A DNA stretch of 59,095 bases. It comes from a virus. The stretch spans positions 1 through 59,095 of IMG/VR virus record IMGVR_UViG_3300046501_000666; one strand, given 5' to 3'. A program made the position numbers and the translations under genes. Below, piece after piece: positions 46,928 to 56,344 of the stretch; position 1 is the first letter of the stretch, and every line of letters begins with the position of its first letter. The notes under the pieces were generated by a model that worked only from the letters and a program-made list of their open reading frames with translations, was not told where the DNA came from and did no database searches.

Positions 46928-49900
46928 ATGTCCCGTCTCGCCACTCGCGGCTCCAAAGGCAGCGAAAGCGCCCACACGCCTGTAGAAAGCCCAGATAGCC
47001 TGATCAACACCAGTTACGCCAATATCTTGGACGCTATCAGCGAGGGCCCGATTGTTGGACTAGTTAACGGCGCGCAGTCGATCTATTACGACGAAACGCC
47101 ATTGGCTAATGCCGACGGAACGCTGAATTTCACAGGAGTGACCTGGGAGCAGCGGACTGGTGAGCCTGATCAGGATTACATCCCCGGCTTTCCATCGATT
47201 GAGGCGGAAACAAGTGTCGGCGTAGAGCTGACAGCCGCAAGCAGCTGGACGCAGGCGATCGCCAATCTTGAGCTTTCGGCTGTCCGTGTTCGCTTGGGCG
47301 TGTCGACGCTCTATCGCACGCAGTCGGACGGCGACACCATCGGCTACTTGGTCAATTACGCTATCGATCTTTCGACCGACGATGGCGATTACCAGACAAT
47401 TCTCACGCCAGCCTTCGACGGCAAGACCACCAGCGGCTATCAGCGCAGCCACCGTATCGACTTGCCTAAAGCTGAGGACGGCTGGCAAATCCGCGTCCGT
47501 CGCCTGACGCCTGATGCGACTGACTCCAAGATTCAGGCCAATACCAGTATTGTCAGCTTCACCGAAGTCATCGACGCAAAGCTGCAATACCCCTACACCG
47601 CATTGATCGGCACCAAGATCGACGCCAGTCAGTTCAGCGCTATTCCTGAGCGTGCTTTTCGCATCAAAGGGCGAATTGTCCAGGTTCCGGCGAACTACGA
47701 CCCAGCCACCCGTACCTACAGCGGTGCTTGGGATGGCACGTTTAAGCTCGCCTGGACAGACAACCCTGCCTGGATCTATCGCGACCTGATCCTGAATGAC
47801 CGCTATGGTCTCGGCTCTGTTATCACGGCCTCCCAAGTGGACAAGTGGAGCTTGTACGAGATATCAGGCTACTGCGACGAGATGGTTGATGACGGCAAGG
47901 GTGGCTTCGAGCCACGCTTTGCCTGCAATCTTTACCTGCAATCAAGGGCCGATGCACTCACCGTGCTGCAGGACATGGCTAGCATTTTCAGAGGCATGAG
48001 CTACTACGCAGGTAGCGAGGTGATGGTCTCGGCTGATATGCCGAGCGACCCGGTGTACACGTACACCAACAGCAATGTCATCAATGGCAAGTTCAGTCGT
48101 GCTGGATCCAGTGGATCGACCCGCTATACCGTCTGCAAAGTTTCCTGGTCCGACCCGGATAATTTTGGCGCAGTCAAAGTTGAGTATGTCCAGAACCAGC
48201 GTGGAGTGGTTCGTTACGGTATCCGTGAAACTGAAGTGACCGCCTTCGGCTGTACCTCCCAGGGGCAGGCTCAGCGCCTGGGGCACTACATCCTCCTAAC
48301 CAACCAGCTGGAGACGGACACCAATAGTTTCAGTGTTGGCCTGGATGGCACCATTGCGCGGCCCGGCCAGATTGTGCGGGTGGCAGACTCTGAATTCCAG
48401 GGACGAAATGTTTCTGGACGAATCGTTTCGGCGACCATTGATACCGTCACTCTCGACGCAGATGTGGCTGCCGCTGTCGGCGACACTCTCGTAGCGATTT
48501 TACCAACGGGCATCGCTCAGACGCGCGTCATTCAGGACTTCACCGGCCGCGTGGTTACCGTCACCGAGGACTTTTCTTCCATACCAACGGCGCAGTCGAT
48601 CTACACCGTCGAGTCGACCGAACTAGTGGCCGAGACTTATCGCATTTTGTCGGTGGTCGAAAACTTCGGCGACGACAAACTGCAATACGACATCGTCGCG
48701 GTGCAGCACAACGCGAGCAAGTTTCCGGCTATCGACACCGGCGCGCAGATTGTCACGCTGCCGACGACGGTTCTGCCGTCTGCCGTCCAGGCAATCCCGA
48801 CAGGCGTCGAGCTCGGCTCGTTTGACACGGTGAAGCAGGGCTTGTCTGTCGCGACCATGCGTATTACGTGGAGCGCCGCAGCGGGTGCAGTGAGTTACAA
48901 CGTCTGGTGGCGCAAAGGGTCAAGCGACTGGGTCTATGGCGGCATTACCTACACCACCTCGCTAGAGGTGCCGGGTATCTACACGGGCACGTACACGGCG
49001 CGCGTTTCCGCCGTCGGCGTGTCTGGCAGCAGCTCGCTCTGGGGTTACTCCGAGCCAGTTGAGCTCTCAGGCAAAACCGGCCTGCCTCCGGCCGTAACCA
49101 GTCTGACGACCACCAGCCTCTTATTCGGCATTCAGATCAATTGGACTTTCCCACCAGGAGCGGAGGATACCCAGCGAACTGAAATCTGGTACGGGGCGGC
49201 GAACGATCTTTCCGCAGCGGGAAAGCTGGCTGATCTGGCGTATCCGCAAGCTGATTACTCTATGCAGCAGTTGAAGGCCGGAGCAGCTCTGTTCTTTTGG
49301 GCGCGTTTGGTGGACCGGACCGGCAATGTTGGGCCGTTCTTTCCTGTTGTTAACGGCGTACTGGGCCTGGCCAGCACCGATGCAAATGCCATCCTCGATC
49401 AAATCGAGGGGCAGCTCGAAGAGTCGGCGTTTGGTGAGGAGCTTTTAAGTACGATTGGCAAGATCGATGGTAATGGGCCAGGGTCGGTCAACGAGAGACT
49501 TGCGGCGGCTAAAGCCCTCACCGATCAGCTGCTCGGCAACCTTGAGACTCAGTTGAGTGAGGTGAACGAAGAGCTTCAAGGGCAGATCGATCAGATTGAA
49601 GACTTGGCCGACTCTGCAGGCTGGAAAGACGACCGGCCGTACACTTCCGGTCAGAGCGTCATCTTCACCGATGGATTTCTGTACCAGGCCACAAAGGATG
49701 TGCCGGTAAACACGCCGCCGCCGAACACTGATTACTGGTTGAACGTTGGGCAGGCGGTGTCTACGGCAAACGGCCTGGCTGCGCGCACGCAGACAATTGA
49801 AACCAAAGTAACCGAGATCGAAGGGGTAAACACCACTCAGGCGAGCCAGATTACCGGGCTGCGCACGGATGTGGATGGTAAGGCCAGCGGCACGGCCGTG

Positions 49901-51955
49901 AGCAGCCTAACGCAGAGGGTAACCACTGCCGAGGGCAGCATCGCGAGCCAAGGCACAGCGCTGACTGGGCTTTCGAATACCGTTGACGGCAAGGCAGATG
50001 CGCAGGCACTGACTGCGCTAACTAACCGAGTGACCAGCGCCGAGGGCGTCAACAGTTCGCAAGGTACTGCTATCACCAGCCTAAACAACAGCCTGGCTGC
50101 CAAAGCTAACTCCTCAACTGTGACGTCACTTAGCAACACCGTAAGCGAACAAGGTGTTGACCTCACTGCGCAAGGTAACGCCCTGACCAACATCAAGGCG
50201 AACCTGTCCGGGATTCGGGGCGATAGCATCAACCTCATACCGGATACCTATAGCTGGCTGGGGTCTACGCTTCCGACCATTGCGGTCAGCAGTACAGCTG
50301 TTGCCACTTCAGTAGACACCAGCGTCCCCAGCGGCAACAGATTCCGGGTGGTCAGGGGTGATGTCGCGCAGCCGTGGATCATGATGGCGGCCAGCAACAA
50401 CGCTGCAGGTTGGAACGTGACCCTCAAGGCAGGCACTTACCTGCTGTCGTTTTGGGCCAACACCAACGGAGCGGGGATCACCAACGGTCTGACGTTGCGA
50501 GCTGCCTTTTGGGATGGATCCAGCAGGAGTCCGACTGACTTCAGGCTAACCGGTGACCGCGTGCGCTACACGGCTGGGATTACGGTCACTGCTGAAAGCC
50601 AGGGTGCTGCAGTGTTCTTCGTCCCGGCCGGCGCTGCAGGAGATGTGTTCTGGATTGACTCGGTCATGATCGAGGCGCGGGTTGGGGCTTCAAATGTCCC
50701 GTCAGCGTTTGTATCTGGCCCGTCCATAACTTCGGCGGCTAACGCTGCTGCCATATCCTTGCTGAATGCCGCCGTGACGCGGCAGGGCCAGGATATAACC
50801 AGCGCCAGTCAGGCTGTCACGCAGCTTTCCAGCTCAATCGGGGGAACCGGTGTAAACCTGCTGCCAGATACCTACAGCTGGATTGCGAGTGCAGCATTAC
50901 CTGCCATTGGCCTGACTGCTGGCCTTTCTCTGTCCGGCTTGTCCGGCGAAGCGGGTTCTGTGGCAGGCGGTGCTATCCGCATTCAGACGACTGATACGAA
51001 CACGAATCGGCAGTTCATGTTGATTCCAGTGAACAGCGATGCGAATGGCAGAAATATACCCGTGGAGCCAGGGACGTACCTGGTCTCATTCTTCGCCTAC
51101 TCCAACCAGAACGTGACTCTGCGTGCCGGGTTGTGGGACTCAACGGGTGCGAGGCTGGGGGCAACCAAGGTTATCGGCACAGCAAGGGTGAGACACACGT
51201 TTGTGGTCACCATTACGGTCGCGGGGATGGCGGCGGTGATCGTCTATCCGAGCACTGATGGCGTGTCCGGCGTGCCTACCGTTTACTACAGCTTCATGGT
51301 CGAGAAGCAGATCGGGGGCTCGATTGCGCCTTCGCCGTTCACCCCTGGCAGTAGCGCCAGTTCGGTGACCGGCCAGGCAAGCGCCATCAGCGCCACACAG
51401 GCAACGGTTGGCCAGCAGGGAGCTGCAATCACCTCGATGAGTTCGCGTATCGACTCCGTAACGGCCACGGCCGGAAGTGCGAGCGCAACGGCTCAACAGG
51501 CACTGAATGCTATCTCCACGACCGATGGAAAGTTGTCCGCAATGCTCACGGTCAAGCTGGGGATCACGTCGAACGGTATCTACTACCAAACAGGATATGG
51601 TTTGGGCATAGAGAACGGGCCGGCGGGTGTGCAGTCAACGTATGCCGTGCAGGCTGACAAGTTCATCGTGCTTAACGGGACAGGGGCGGCGACTGCTACT
51701 TCACCATTCGCCGTCTCCGGGGGGCAGGTCTTCATCCGCTCTGCGGTCATCCAGGCTGCATCTATCGACTTCGCGAAAATAAGCGACACGCTGCAGTCTG
51801 ATGACTACGTGGATAACTCGGCGGGCTGGAGATTTGCCAAGTCTGGCGGTCTTGAAATCAACGGGCAAACTTCTAGCGGAAGAATGAAGTTGACTAACTC
51901 GGCATTGGCTTTTTTCCATCCAAACGGGGTGCAGGGAATCCTGCTTAGTCTATGA
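46928..51955 (+). CDS. J: Host specificity / tail-tip fibre protein J
   Basis: 1675 aa. The N-terminal part (about 1-600) is lambda J-like (DAISEGPIVGLVNGAQSIYY; RYGLGSVITASQVDKWSLYE). Two FN3-like domains follow at about 625-810, a small carbohydrate-binding-like module at about 898-940 (WKDDRPYTSGQSVIFTDGFL), coiled-coil heptads at about 945-1095, and two repeated jelly-roll-like modules starting (L/I)LPDTYSW near 1102 and 1308. The C-terminal DUF1983-like end follows. It determines host receptor binding. Confidence 0.9.
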   Translation: MSRLATRGSKGSESAHTPVESPDSLINTSYANILDAISEGPIVGLVNGAQSIYYDETPLANADGTLNFTGVTWEQRTGEPDQDYIPGFPSIEAETSVGVELTAASSWTQAIANLELSAVRVRLGVSTLYRTQSDGDTIGYLVNYAIDLSTDDGDYQTILTPAFDGKTTSGYQRSHRIDLPKAEDGWQIRVRRLTPDATDSKIQANTSIVSFTEVIDAKLQYPYTALIGTKIDASQFSAIPERAFRIKGRIVQVPANYDPATRTYSGAWDGTFKLAWTDNPAWIYRDLILNDRYGLGSVITASQVDKWSLYEISGYCDEMVDDGKGGFEPRFACNLYLQSRADALTVLQDMASIFRGMSYYAGSEVMVSADMPSDPVYTYTNSNVINGKFSRAGSSGSTRYTVCKVSWSDPDNFGAVKVEYVQNQRGVVRYGIRETEVTAFGCTSQGQAQRLGHYILLTNQLETDTNSFSVGLDGTIARPGQIVRVADSEFQGRNVSGRIVSATIDTVTLDADVAAAVGDTLVAILPTGIAQTRVIQDFTGRVVTVTEDFSSIPTAQSIYTVESTELVAETYRILSVVENFGDDKLQYDIVAVQHNASKFPAIDTGAQIVTLPTTVLPSAVQAIPTGVELGSFDTVKQGLSVATMRITWSAAAGAVSYNVWWRKGSSDWVYGGITYTTSLEVPGIYTGTYTARVSAVGVSGSSSLWGYSEPVELSGKTGLPPAVTSLTTTSLLFGIQINWTFPPGAEDTQRTEIWYGAANDLSAAGKLADLAYPQADYSMQQLKAGAALFFWARLVDRTGNVGPFFPVVNGVLGLASTDANAILDQIEGQLEESAFGEELLSTIGKIDGNGPGSVNERLAAAKALTDQLLGNLETQLSEVNEELQGQIDQIEDLADSAGWKDDRPYTSGQSVIFTDGFLYQATKDVPVNTPPPNTDYWLNVGQAVSTANGLAARTQTIETKVTEIEGVNTTQASQITGLRTDVDGKASGTAVSSLTQRVTTAEGSIASQGTALTGLSNTVDGKADAQALTALTNRVTSAEGVNSSQGTAITSLNNSLAAKANSSTVTSLSNTVSEQGVDLTAQGNALTNIKANLSGIRGDSINLIPDTYSWLGSTLPTIAVSSTAVATSVDTSVPSGNRFRVVRGDVAQPWIMMAASNNAAGWNVTLKAGTYLLSFWANTNGAGITNGLTLRAAFWDGSSRSPTDFRLTGDRVRYTAGITVTAESQGAAVFFVPAGAAGDVFWIDSVMIEARVGASNVPSAFVSGPSITSAANAAAISLLNAAVTRQGQDITSASQAVTQLSSSIGGTGVNLLPDTYSWIASAALPAIGLTAGLSLSGLSGEAGSVAGGAIRIQTTDTNTNRQFMLIPVNSDANGRNIPVEPGTYLVSFFAYSNQNVTLRAGLWDSTGARLGATKVIGTARVRHTFVVTITVAGMAAVIVYPSTDGVSGVPTVYYSFMVEKQIGGSIAPSPFTPGSSASSVTGQASAISATQATVGQQGAAITSMSSRIDSVTATAGSASATAQQALNAISTTDGKLSAMLTVKLGITSNGIYYQTGYGLGIENGPAGVQSTYAVQADKFIVLNGTGAATATSPFAVSGGQVFIRSAVIQAASIDFAKISDTLQSDDYVDNSAGWRFAKSGGLEINGQTSSGRMKLTNSALAFFHPNGVQGILLSL

Positions 51956-52257
51956 CTGGTCTAGTTCTCAAGTCGTCCAATGGGCAAGTCATACTCGATA
52001 TGACCATGTTCATAAGCCAGAGCATGGGCTACGTGGACACGGGAGGGGGCAACGGATCGATAACTGTGCCTGCGCCGCCTTCTGGGAAAACTCTCTATTA
52101 TCAGATTGTTCCGTTGGTTGACTTGGGGAAAGACTTAGGAAAAAAGCCCGGTGTAACACTATCGGGCAGGAACCTAAGCTGGGCCTACTCCTTTTACACT
52201 GGTGGTGGTTGGGGGTATTTCGCTGCTAACTGTCGAATCTACTACGGGTATTACTGA
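51952..52257 (+). CDS. Tail-fibre-associated protein (101 aa)
   Basis: ATGA overlap with J. MTGLVLKSSNGQVILDMTMF is similar in build to the start of the next gene's product, suggesting related beta modules. Gly- and Tyr-rich C-terminus (FYTGGGWGYFAANCRIYYGY). Probably part of the tail tip. Function is not known. Confidence 0.6.
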   Translation: MTGLVLKSSNGQVILDMTMFISQSMGYVDTGGGNGSITVPAPPSGKTLYYQIVPLVDLGKDLGKKPGVTLSGRNLSWAYSFYTGGGWGYFAANCRIYYGYY

Positions 52258-53141
52258 TGCCCTACCTTGTTGTGAACAAAGAAGACGGGACTTTGCTTTT
52301 TGACACCCGCAACATCACCCATGGCCTGCTTAAAAGTGGATACATGGAACTGAACAGAACTGATGGCTATTACTCGATCAGAGGTATCAACGTCGATCCT
52401 GATCAGAAGAGCAGCTATAACTACTACACCGGCAAATACCCCTTGCACGGCTTTACCGTGCAGAGTGCTTCATGCCCGATAGCGTTTCTTGTCGGGCCTG
52501 GCTCACTGGTGGGCACGAGCCGCTCGGGCGATACGATCACGTTTTACTATGTGGGGGCGAGTACATCGACCAAATACTATTGCTTTGATCTAATGAGGGA
52601 CACCTCCGGTAGCGGGCCATTCCTAAAGGCGTGGCTTGATACTGGGGTTTGTACGTTCAACTCGTTGATGATACCTCTCAACATCCATGCGGCCGTAACT
52701 GCGCCGGGGCCGGGCGAGACTTGGCCCAATGGCATGTATAAGACCGCGTACGCGGGCGGATCTCTTTATCAAATAGCCAACTCTTCGGGTGGCCTTAATG
52801 CGAATGGCGGCAGCGCTCCTAATCGCGGCAATGTAGTCAATGTTGCATTGGGCAGCGGTGAAGAATACGCGGCCCACCTACCGTGGAGTAGATCCATTCG
52901 CATTATCGAATCCGGCCAATATGGTGGTGGGAGCTACGCATATAACGGTGTTGAAGGGGCTTATGGAAGAGTCGGCGGGATATCGTTCATGTTTTCGGCA
53001 ACATCAGAAGGCACGATAACCCAATATACCGGGAGTCCTATCTATTCCGACGGTATGTTTACAAACCTACCCATCGACAGATTCCCAATAGCGTTGGTGG
53101 TTAGGACCTCTAACCTGCCATTTCCTTACAGTGCTGCTTAA
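52257..53141 (+). CDS. Tail-fibre-associated protein (294 aa)
   Basis: Start overlaps the stop of the previous gene. MPYLVVNKEDGTLLFDTRNI..., DTITFYYVGASTSTKYYCFD resemble a family found after J in pseudomonad lambdoid phages (DUF6453-like, from memory). Gly/Asn-rich C-terminal half. Likely a receptor-facing or accessory fibre component. Confidence 0.65.
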   Translation: MPYLVVNKEDGTLLFDTRNITHGLLKSGYMELNRTDGYYSIRGINVDPDQKSSYNYYTGKYPLHGFTVQSASCPIAFLVGPGSLVGTSRSGDTITFYYVGASTSTKYYCFDLMRDTSGSGPFLKAWLDTGVCTFNSLMIPLNIHAAVTAPGPGETWPNGMYKTAYAGGSLYQIANSSGGLNANGGSAPNRGNVVNVALGSGEEYAAHLPWSRSIRIIESGQYGGGSYAYNGVEGAYGRVGGISFMFSATSEGTITQYTGSPIYSDGMFTNLPIDRFPIALVVRTSNLPFPYSAA

Positions 53142-53199
53142 TTCTATTTAATTTGACATGCTTGAAACCCAATCGATTAATCCAATAGGAACGACAACG

Positions 53200-53418
53200 A
53201 TGCCTTATATCGCAGTGAACGTTAGCAACAACTTTGACGCCACCAATGGCACCCGTTACGCGACTCAAGATGCAGCTGACGCCCGTGCGCGGGAAATCCT
53301 GACGCAGTTTCCTACCGCCCAAGTCTTCACCGCCCAGGTGATCAAGGACTACAGCGCCAAGGTGACAGTGACGGCAAAGGATCCTGACGAGGTTGTGGTC
53401 GAGCCAGCCGCCGAATAA
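53200..53418 (+). CDS. Small hypothetical protein (72 aa)
   Basis: ATG at 53200 after AATAGGAACGACAACG. MPYIAVNVSNNFDATNGTRY, ADARAREILTQFPTAQVFTA, VTVTAKDPDEVVVEPAAE. A compact helix-strand protein found beside lysis genes in similar phages. Function is unknown. Confidence 0.6.
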   Translation: MPYIAVNVSNNFDATNGTRYATQDAADARAREILTQFPTAQVFTAQVIKDYSAKVTVTAKDPDEVVVEPAAE

Positions 53419-53437
53419 CCCGAACTCAATCAACAGT

Positions 53438-53460
53438 GCCCGCCATGCGCGGGCTTTTTT
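53438..53460 (+). terminator. Terminator before the endolysin gene
   Basis: GCCCGC-CATGC-GCGGGC (53438-53454) then TTTTTT. The TTCGCCTGGAGAAAA that follows is the same leader as before gene I. Confidence 0.75.
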
Positions 53461-53476
53461 TCGCCTGGAGAAAAGC

Positions 53477-53902
53477 ATGACCGTTACTGAGAAAGATCGA
53501 GACGTACTGGCGCGCACGTTGTGGGGCGAAGCTCGGGGAGAGGGCGCAGCCGGTCAAGTCGCCGTAGCCTGGACTATCCGAAACCGGGTCTTCGATGGCA
53601 AGAAAAAGTCGTGGTGGGGCGAGGGGTATGCCGGTGTATGCCAAAAAGCCTGGCAGTTCAGCTGCTGGAACACGAACGATCCAAACTATCCGTACCTGAG
53701 TGGTGCGAAGCAGATCCCATTCCGCGAGCTGGCGCAGGCCCGCATCGCTGCCGACCAAGTGATCGATGGCAAGCAGCCGGACCCAACCGATGGGGCGACT
53801 CACTACTACGCGGCCACAATGCCAAAGGCTCCGGGGTGGGCGGCGAAGGCCAAACTAACCATGAAGCTGGGGCATCACGTCTTCTTCAGGGACGTTCCAT
53901 GA
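53477..53902 (+). CDS. Endolysin, SleB-type cell wall hydrolase
   Basis: 141 aa. LARTLWGEARGEGAAGQVAV is the SleB/hydrolase_2 motif with catalytic Glu18; KAWQFSCWN and GATHYYAATMPKAPGW are further conserved segments. It has no signal peptide, so it needs a holin to reach the peptidoglycan. It is coupled to Rz by ATGA. Confidence 0.85.
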   Translation: MTVTEKDRDVLARTLWGEARGEGAAGQVAVAWTIRNRVFDGKKKSWWGEGYAGVCQKAWQFSCWNTNDPNYPYLSGAKQIPFRELAQARIAADQVIDGKQPDPTDGATHYYAATMPKAPGWAAKAKLTMKLGHHVFFRDVP

Positions 53903-54399
53903 CGGCCGTTCTCAAGCTGGTGCCCGCGTGGATGTGGGTTCTGTTGGCGCTGTTGGTCGCTGTCGGCTACCTGGCACTGCGCCTTGACGTCGAGAAGGAC
54001 TCTCGCAATGCGGTGACAATGGAGCGTGACTCTGAGCGGGAAAAGGTGGCGCAGCTTACCGCTGCGAATGAGTCACGCAAGAAAACCCAAAAACTGCTGC
54101 TGGAACTCGACACGCAGCACATTAAGGAACAGGCCCAAGCCGATGAAACGAACAAGCCCATGCTTACTGCTGTCGCTACTGGTGCTCAGCGGGTGTATGT
54201 CAAAGCCAGTTGCCCAGCAGCCCCTGTGCGAGCCGCCCCAGCTGCCCCCGGCAAGCCTGATGAAGAAGGTCGAGCCGAACTTGACCCAGCGACTGCGGAA
54301 AGAATTCTCCATGCCGGAGTCGACGGCGACGACGCAATCCGGCAACTGAACGCGCTGCAGGAGTATGTGAGCACCGTATGCCTAGGACGTGCGAAATGA
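53899..54399 (+). CDS. Rz: Rz inner-membrane spanin
   Basis: 166 aa. Membrane helix at 9-27 (AWMWVLLALLVAVGYLALR), then a periplasmic coiled coil (RDSEREKVAQLTAANESRKK) and DGDDAIRQLNALQEYV near the end. With Rz1 (nested in the +1 frame) it fuses inner and outer membranes after peptidoglycan digestion. Confidence 0.85.
   Translation: MTAVLKLVPAWMWVLLALLVAVGYLALRLDVEKDSRNAVTMERDSEREKVAQLTAANESRKKTQKLLLELDTQHIKEQAQADETNKPMLTAVATGAQRVYVKASCPAAPVRAAPAAPGKPDEEGRAELDPATAERILHAGVDGDDAIRQLNALQEYVSTVCLGRAK
54143..54349 (+). CDS. Rz1: Rz1 outer-membrane spanin lipoprotein, nested in Rz
   Basis: 68 aa entirely inside Rz in another frame, start at 54143. MKRTSPCLLLSLLVLSGC, lipobox LSGC with Cys18. The mature part is Pro-rich (PLCEPPQLPPASL), as in lambda Rz1. 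The in-frame upstream extension is not credible. Confidence 0.85.
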   Translation: MKRTSPCLLLSLLVLSGCMSKPVAQQPLCEPPQLPPASLMKKVEPNLTQRLRKEFSMPESTATTQSGN

Positions 54400-54610
54400 T
54401 CAGGCCGCGGCCGTAGGAAAAACGAAAGAGCGGTTGCTCTGCGGTACAGAGTTGGCCCGGAGAGCGACTGATTACAAGGAAGATGCTTTAAATAGATAAA
54501 CCAACGACTTACAGAACTCCTTATTACGTAGCATCTCCGGGAAAGCCGCTAAGTACTTGGGCTTTAGCGTCTTTGTTACGTGCTATCTCTGCATTTCGCA
54601 GTCAAGCCCG

Positions 54611-54817
54611 TCAGGCTCCCTTGGGTTCCATCTGGTTGGCCTCATAGATCTTCAGTACGGGGCTGTCTTCGTGCACACATCCAACGCTGATCGGCTGTTT
54701 AGGGTCTGTGGACCACAGGGCTTTGAGAGCTTTCTGGCATGCTTCCTCGCTCTCGTAGCTGCCCATCAACGCCGATGCGCCGGTGTTTATCAGTGTTAAA
54801 GCCAGTATCCAATGCAT
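54611..54817 (-). CDS. Small exported protein (68 aa)
   Basis: ATG at 54817 after CAAGGAAGCTGT. N-terminal signal-like segment (MHWILALTLINTGASAL), then GSYESEEACQKALKALWSTD and VGCVHEDSP with a likely disulphide pair. Leftward, after the lysis genes. This is the common small secreted type of pseudomonads and their phages. Role is unknown. Confidence 0.6.
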   Translation of the reverse strand: MHWILALTLINTGASALMGSYESEEACQKALKALWSTDPKQPISVGCVHEDSPVLKIYEANQMEPKGA

Positions 54818-55040
54818 ACAGCTTCCTTGTCGTTTTATCAGCTACTTTGTCATCGCGCTTTGAGCATGCATGTCACACGTCAGTAGCTGTTTATCGTCTC
54901 TTCAAGCACAAACTTTTGTATCTCTTCGCTGAATCCGACGAGCCGAGGGCTGCAATAAAGGCCGGCGATTAAACACGATTTGAATGACTGCACTTTTGAA
55001 ATGGGACAAAATGCCCGCCCGAATTCCTTAGGTCCTCGCC

Positions 55041-55055
55041 ATGATGGGCCATCAT
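55041..55055 (+). promoter_or_regulatory. Palindromic operator before the XRE gene
   Basis: ATGATGG-G-CCATCAT, perfect, fifteen bases before the start of the XRE regulator at 55070. Likely autoregulation. Confidence 0.5.
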
Positions 55056-55069
55056 AAAAAGGTGCTGCG

Positions 55070-55393
55070 ATGACCCTGGCAGTCCGGTTACGAAAAGAAC
55101 GCAAAGCCAAAGGGCTTTCCCAGCGGGACTTGGCGTTAGCCTGCGGAGTGGGACACATCGCTCAGGGCAACTACGAGAACGGCCATCGTGTTCCCCGGGC
55201 TGACTATCTCTGCAGTTTGAATGCGCTCGGTTTCGATGTGCACTACATTCTTACAGGTGAGCGCCTTCCGTTTGGAGAAGTGCAGCTTTCCGCGTCTGAG
55301 GCCGCAGTCGTTCGAAGTCTACGCTTGTTGGATGAAAAGGACCGCGAGTTGATCCAGCAGCTCCTTGCGACGCTGACCAAAGGTGTGGAGTGA
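55070..55393 (+). CDS. XRE-family transcriptional regulator (107 aa)
   Basis: ATG after AAAGGTGCTGCG. Helix-turn-helix LSQRDLALACGVGHIAQGNY at about 16-40; the C-terminal helical part (EKDRELIQQLLATL) likely dimerises. No protease domain. It is beyond the lysis genes. It may be a phage accessory regulator or a gene of the flanking region. A small membrane peptide gene follows. Confidence 0.7.
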   Translation: MTLAVRLRKERKAKGLSQRDLALACGVGHIAQGNYENGHRVPRADYLCSLNALGFDVHYILTGERLPFGEVQLSASEAAVVRSLRLLDEKDRELIQQLLATLTKGVE

Positions 55394-55399
55394 AGGTGG

Positions 55400-55483
55400 A
55401 TGTTCAGGTTTGGCATAGCGCTGATAGCCATCGGCATGATCTGGATAGCCGTGGTGTGGTTTATCACAGACAGTATTTTTTAA
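55400..55483 (+). CDS. Tiny membrane protein (27 aa)
   Basis: ATG at 55400 after GAAGGTGG. MFRFGIALIAIGMIWIAVVW is almost all one membrane helix, with a short polar end (FITDSIF). It is six bases behind the XRE gene, so they share a transcript. Too short for family assignment. Confidence 0.4.
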   Translation: MFRFGIALIAIGMIWIAVVWFITDSIF

Positions 55484-55696
55484 CAGGCGACCGAATGCTC
55501 ATTTCCCACGGTGGGAGCCACACACGAGCACGGATTTTTTAAGGTGGTTGATTTGTCCGTTAGATCGAGGAGATTATTTTGGGGGGAGGTGAACGAGCCG
55601 CCGGGTTCGGTTCGTGTTGCGGTGAGGTGGGGTTAATTGCCGTAGACAAACTCTCGGTGGCGTTTCTGACCACCTGTCACCAACAAGGAACTGCCC
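55484..55696. other. Intergenic stretch, nothing definite
   Basis: About 210 bases with no gene, terminator or repeat I can support. Contains a G-rich run (GGGGGGAGGTGAACGAGCCG) of no evident function. Confidence 0.4.
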
Positions 55697-55912
55697 ATGA
55701 AGACCTGCATAGTTAGCGGTGACCTGTCATCCGGTAGCGGTGCTGAACAAAACAAGCCTGTGAACCTCTGTGACGATTGCGTGGCCGATGATGGCCAGAA
55801 GAGCGGCAGGCTGGTTATCCGTTATGATAAAGAGTACAACCCCGACTATGGTGAAACCTGCGCGTGGTGCGGCAGGACCGCCGAAGAGGAGGCTCAAGCC
55901 TGGGCCGAGTGA
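55697..55912 (+). CDS. Small zinc-ribbon protein (71 aa)
   Basis: ATG after CAAGGAACTGCCC. CDDC (about 25-28) and CAWC (about 55-58) form a zinc ribbon in a very acidic protein. Terminator follows. Function is unknown. Confidence 0.6.
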   Translation: MKTCIVSGDLSSGSGAEQNKPVNLCDDCVADDGQKSGRLVIRYDKEYNPDYGETCAWCGRTAEEEAQAWAE

Positions 55913-55958
55913 CAGCGCTACGCATAACGGGACATTCGTTAAATGCCTCCCCACAACA

Positions 55959-55982
55959 AAGCCCACCCCGGTGGGCTTTTTT
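55959..55982 (+). terminator. Rho-independent terminator
   Basis: AAGCCCAC-CCCG-GTGGGCTT (55959-55978) then TTTT. Confidence 0.8.
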
Positions 55983-56077
55983 GTGCCCGGCGGTCACCCA
56001 TCCCCCGGGAACTGGCCTACCCTTTTCCGGGTGGATGGTTTGACGCCGTACCGTCCCGGATTCTCAGGAGGTATGGC

Positions 56078-56344
56078 ATGCGCAAGAAAGATAGCTTCAT
56101 CCGTTACGTGGTCCTCGGCCACAGCCCGGTGCTCAGTGATCGGCAAACCGGCTGGACCGGGCGTTGGTGCCTGATGGGGGACGTGGTGCTGTGCAGCCAG
56201 TGTCTGGCGGCGCAGGCCATCGAGCAGGCGCACGAACCCTTCGAGCACATGCCCGGCTGCGTGGCACGCCACGAAGGTCTGCACCCCTGGCACGAACTGC
56301 AATACCTGTTGACCCAACTGCCGCCCTTACCGAAGACGCAATGA
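56078..56344 (+). CDS. Hypothetical 88-aa protein, high-GC pair
   Basis: ATG at 56078 after CAGGAGGTATGGC. MRKKDSFIRYVVLGHSPVLS, then LCSQCLAAQAIEQAHEPFEH and CVARHEGLHPWHEL, Cys/His-rich. An in-frame extension to 55943 crosses the terminator and is rejected. GC is visibly higher than in the phage genes around. Coupled to the next gene. Confidence 0.6.
   Translation: MRKKDSFIRYVVLGHSPVLSDRQTGWTGRWCLMGDVVLCSQCLAAQAIEQAHEPFEHMPGCVARHEGLHPWHELQYLLTQLPPLPKTQ

Noticed and set aside
47060-47836. 258-codon minus-strand frame
   Set aside because: Antisense to the conserved N-terminal part of J.
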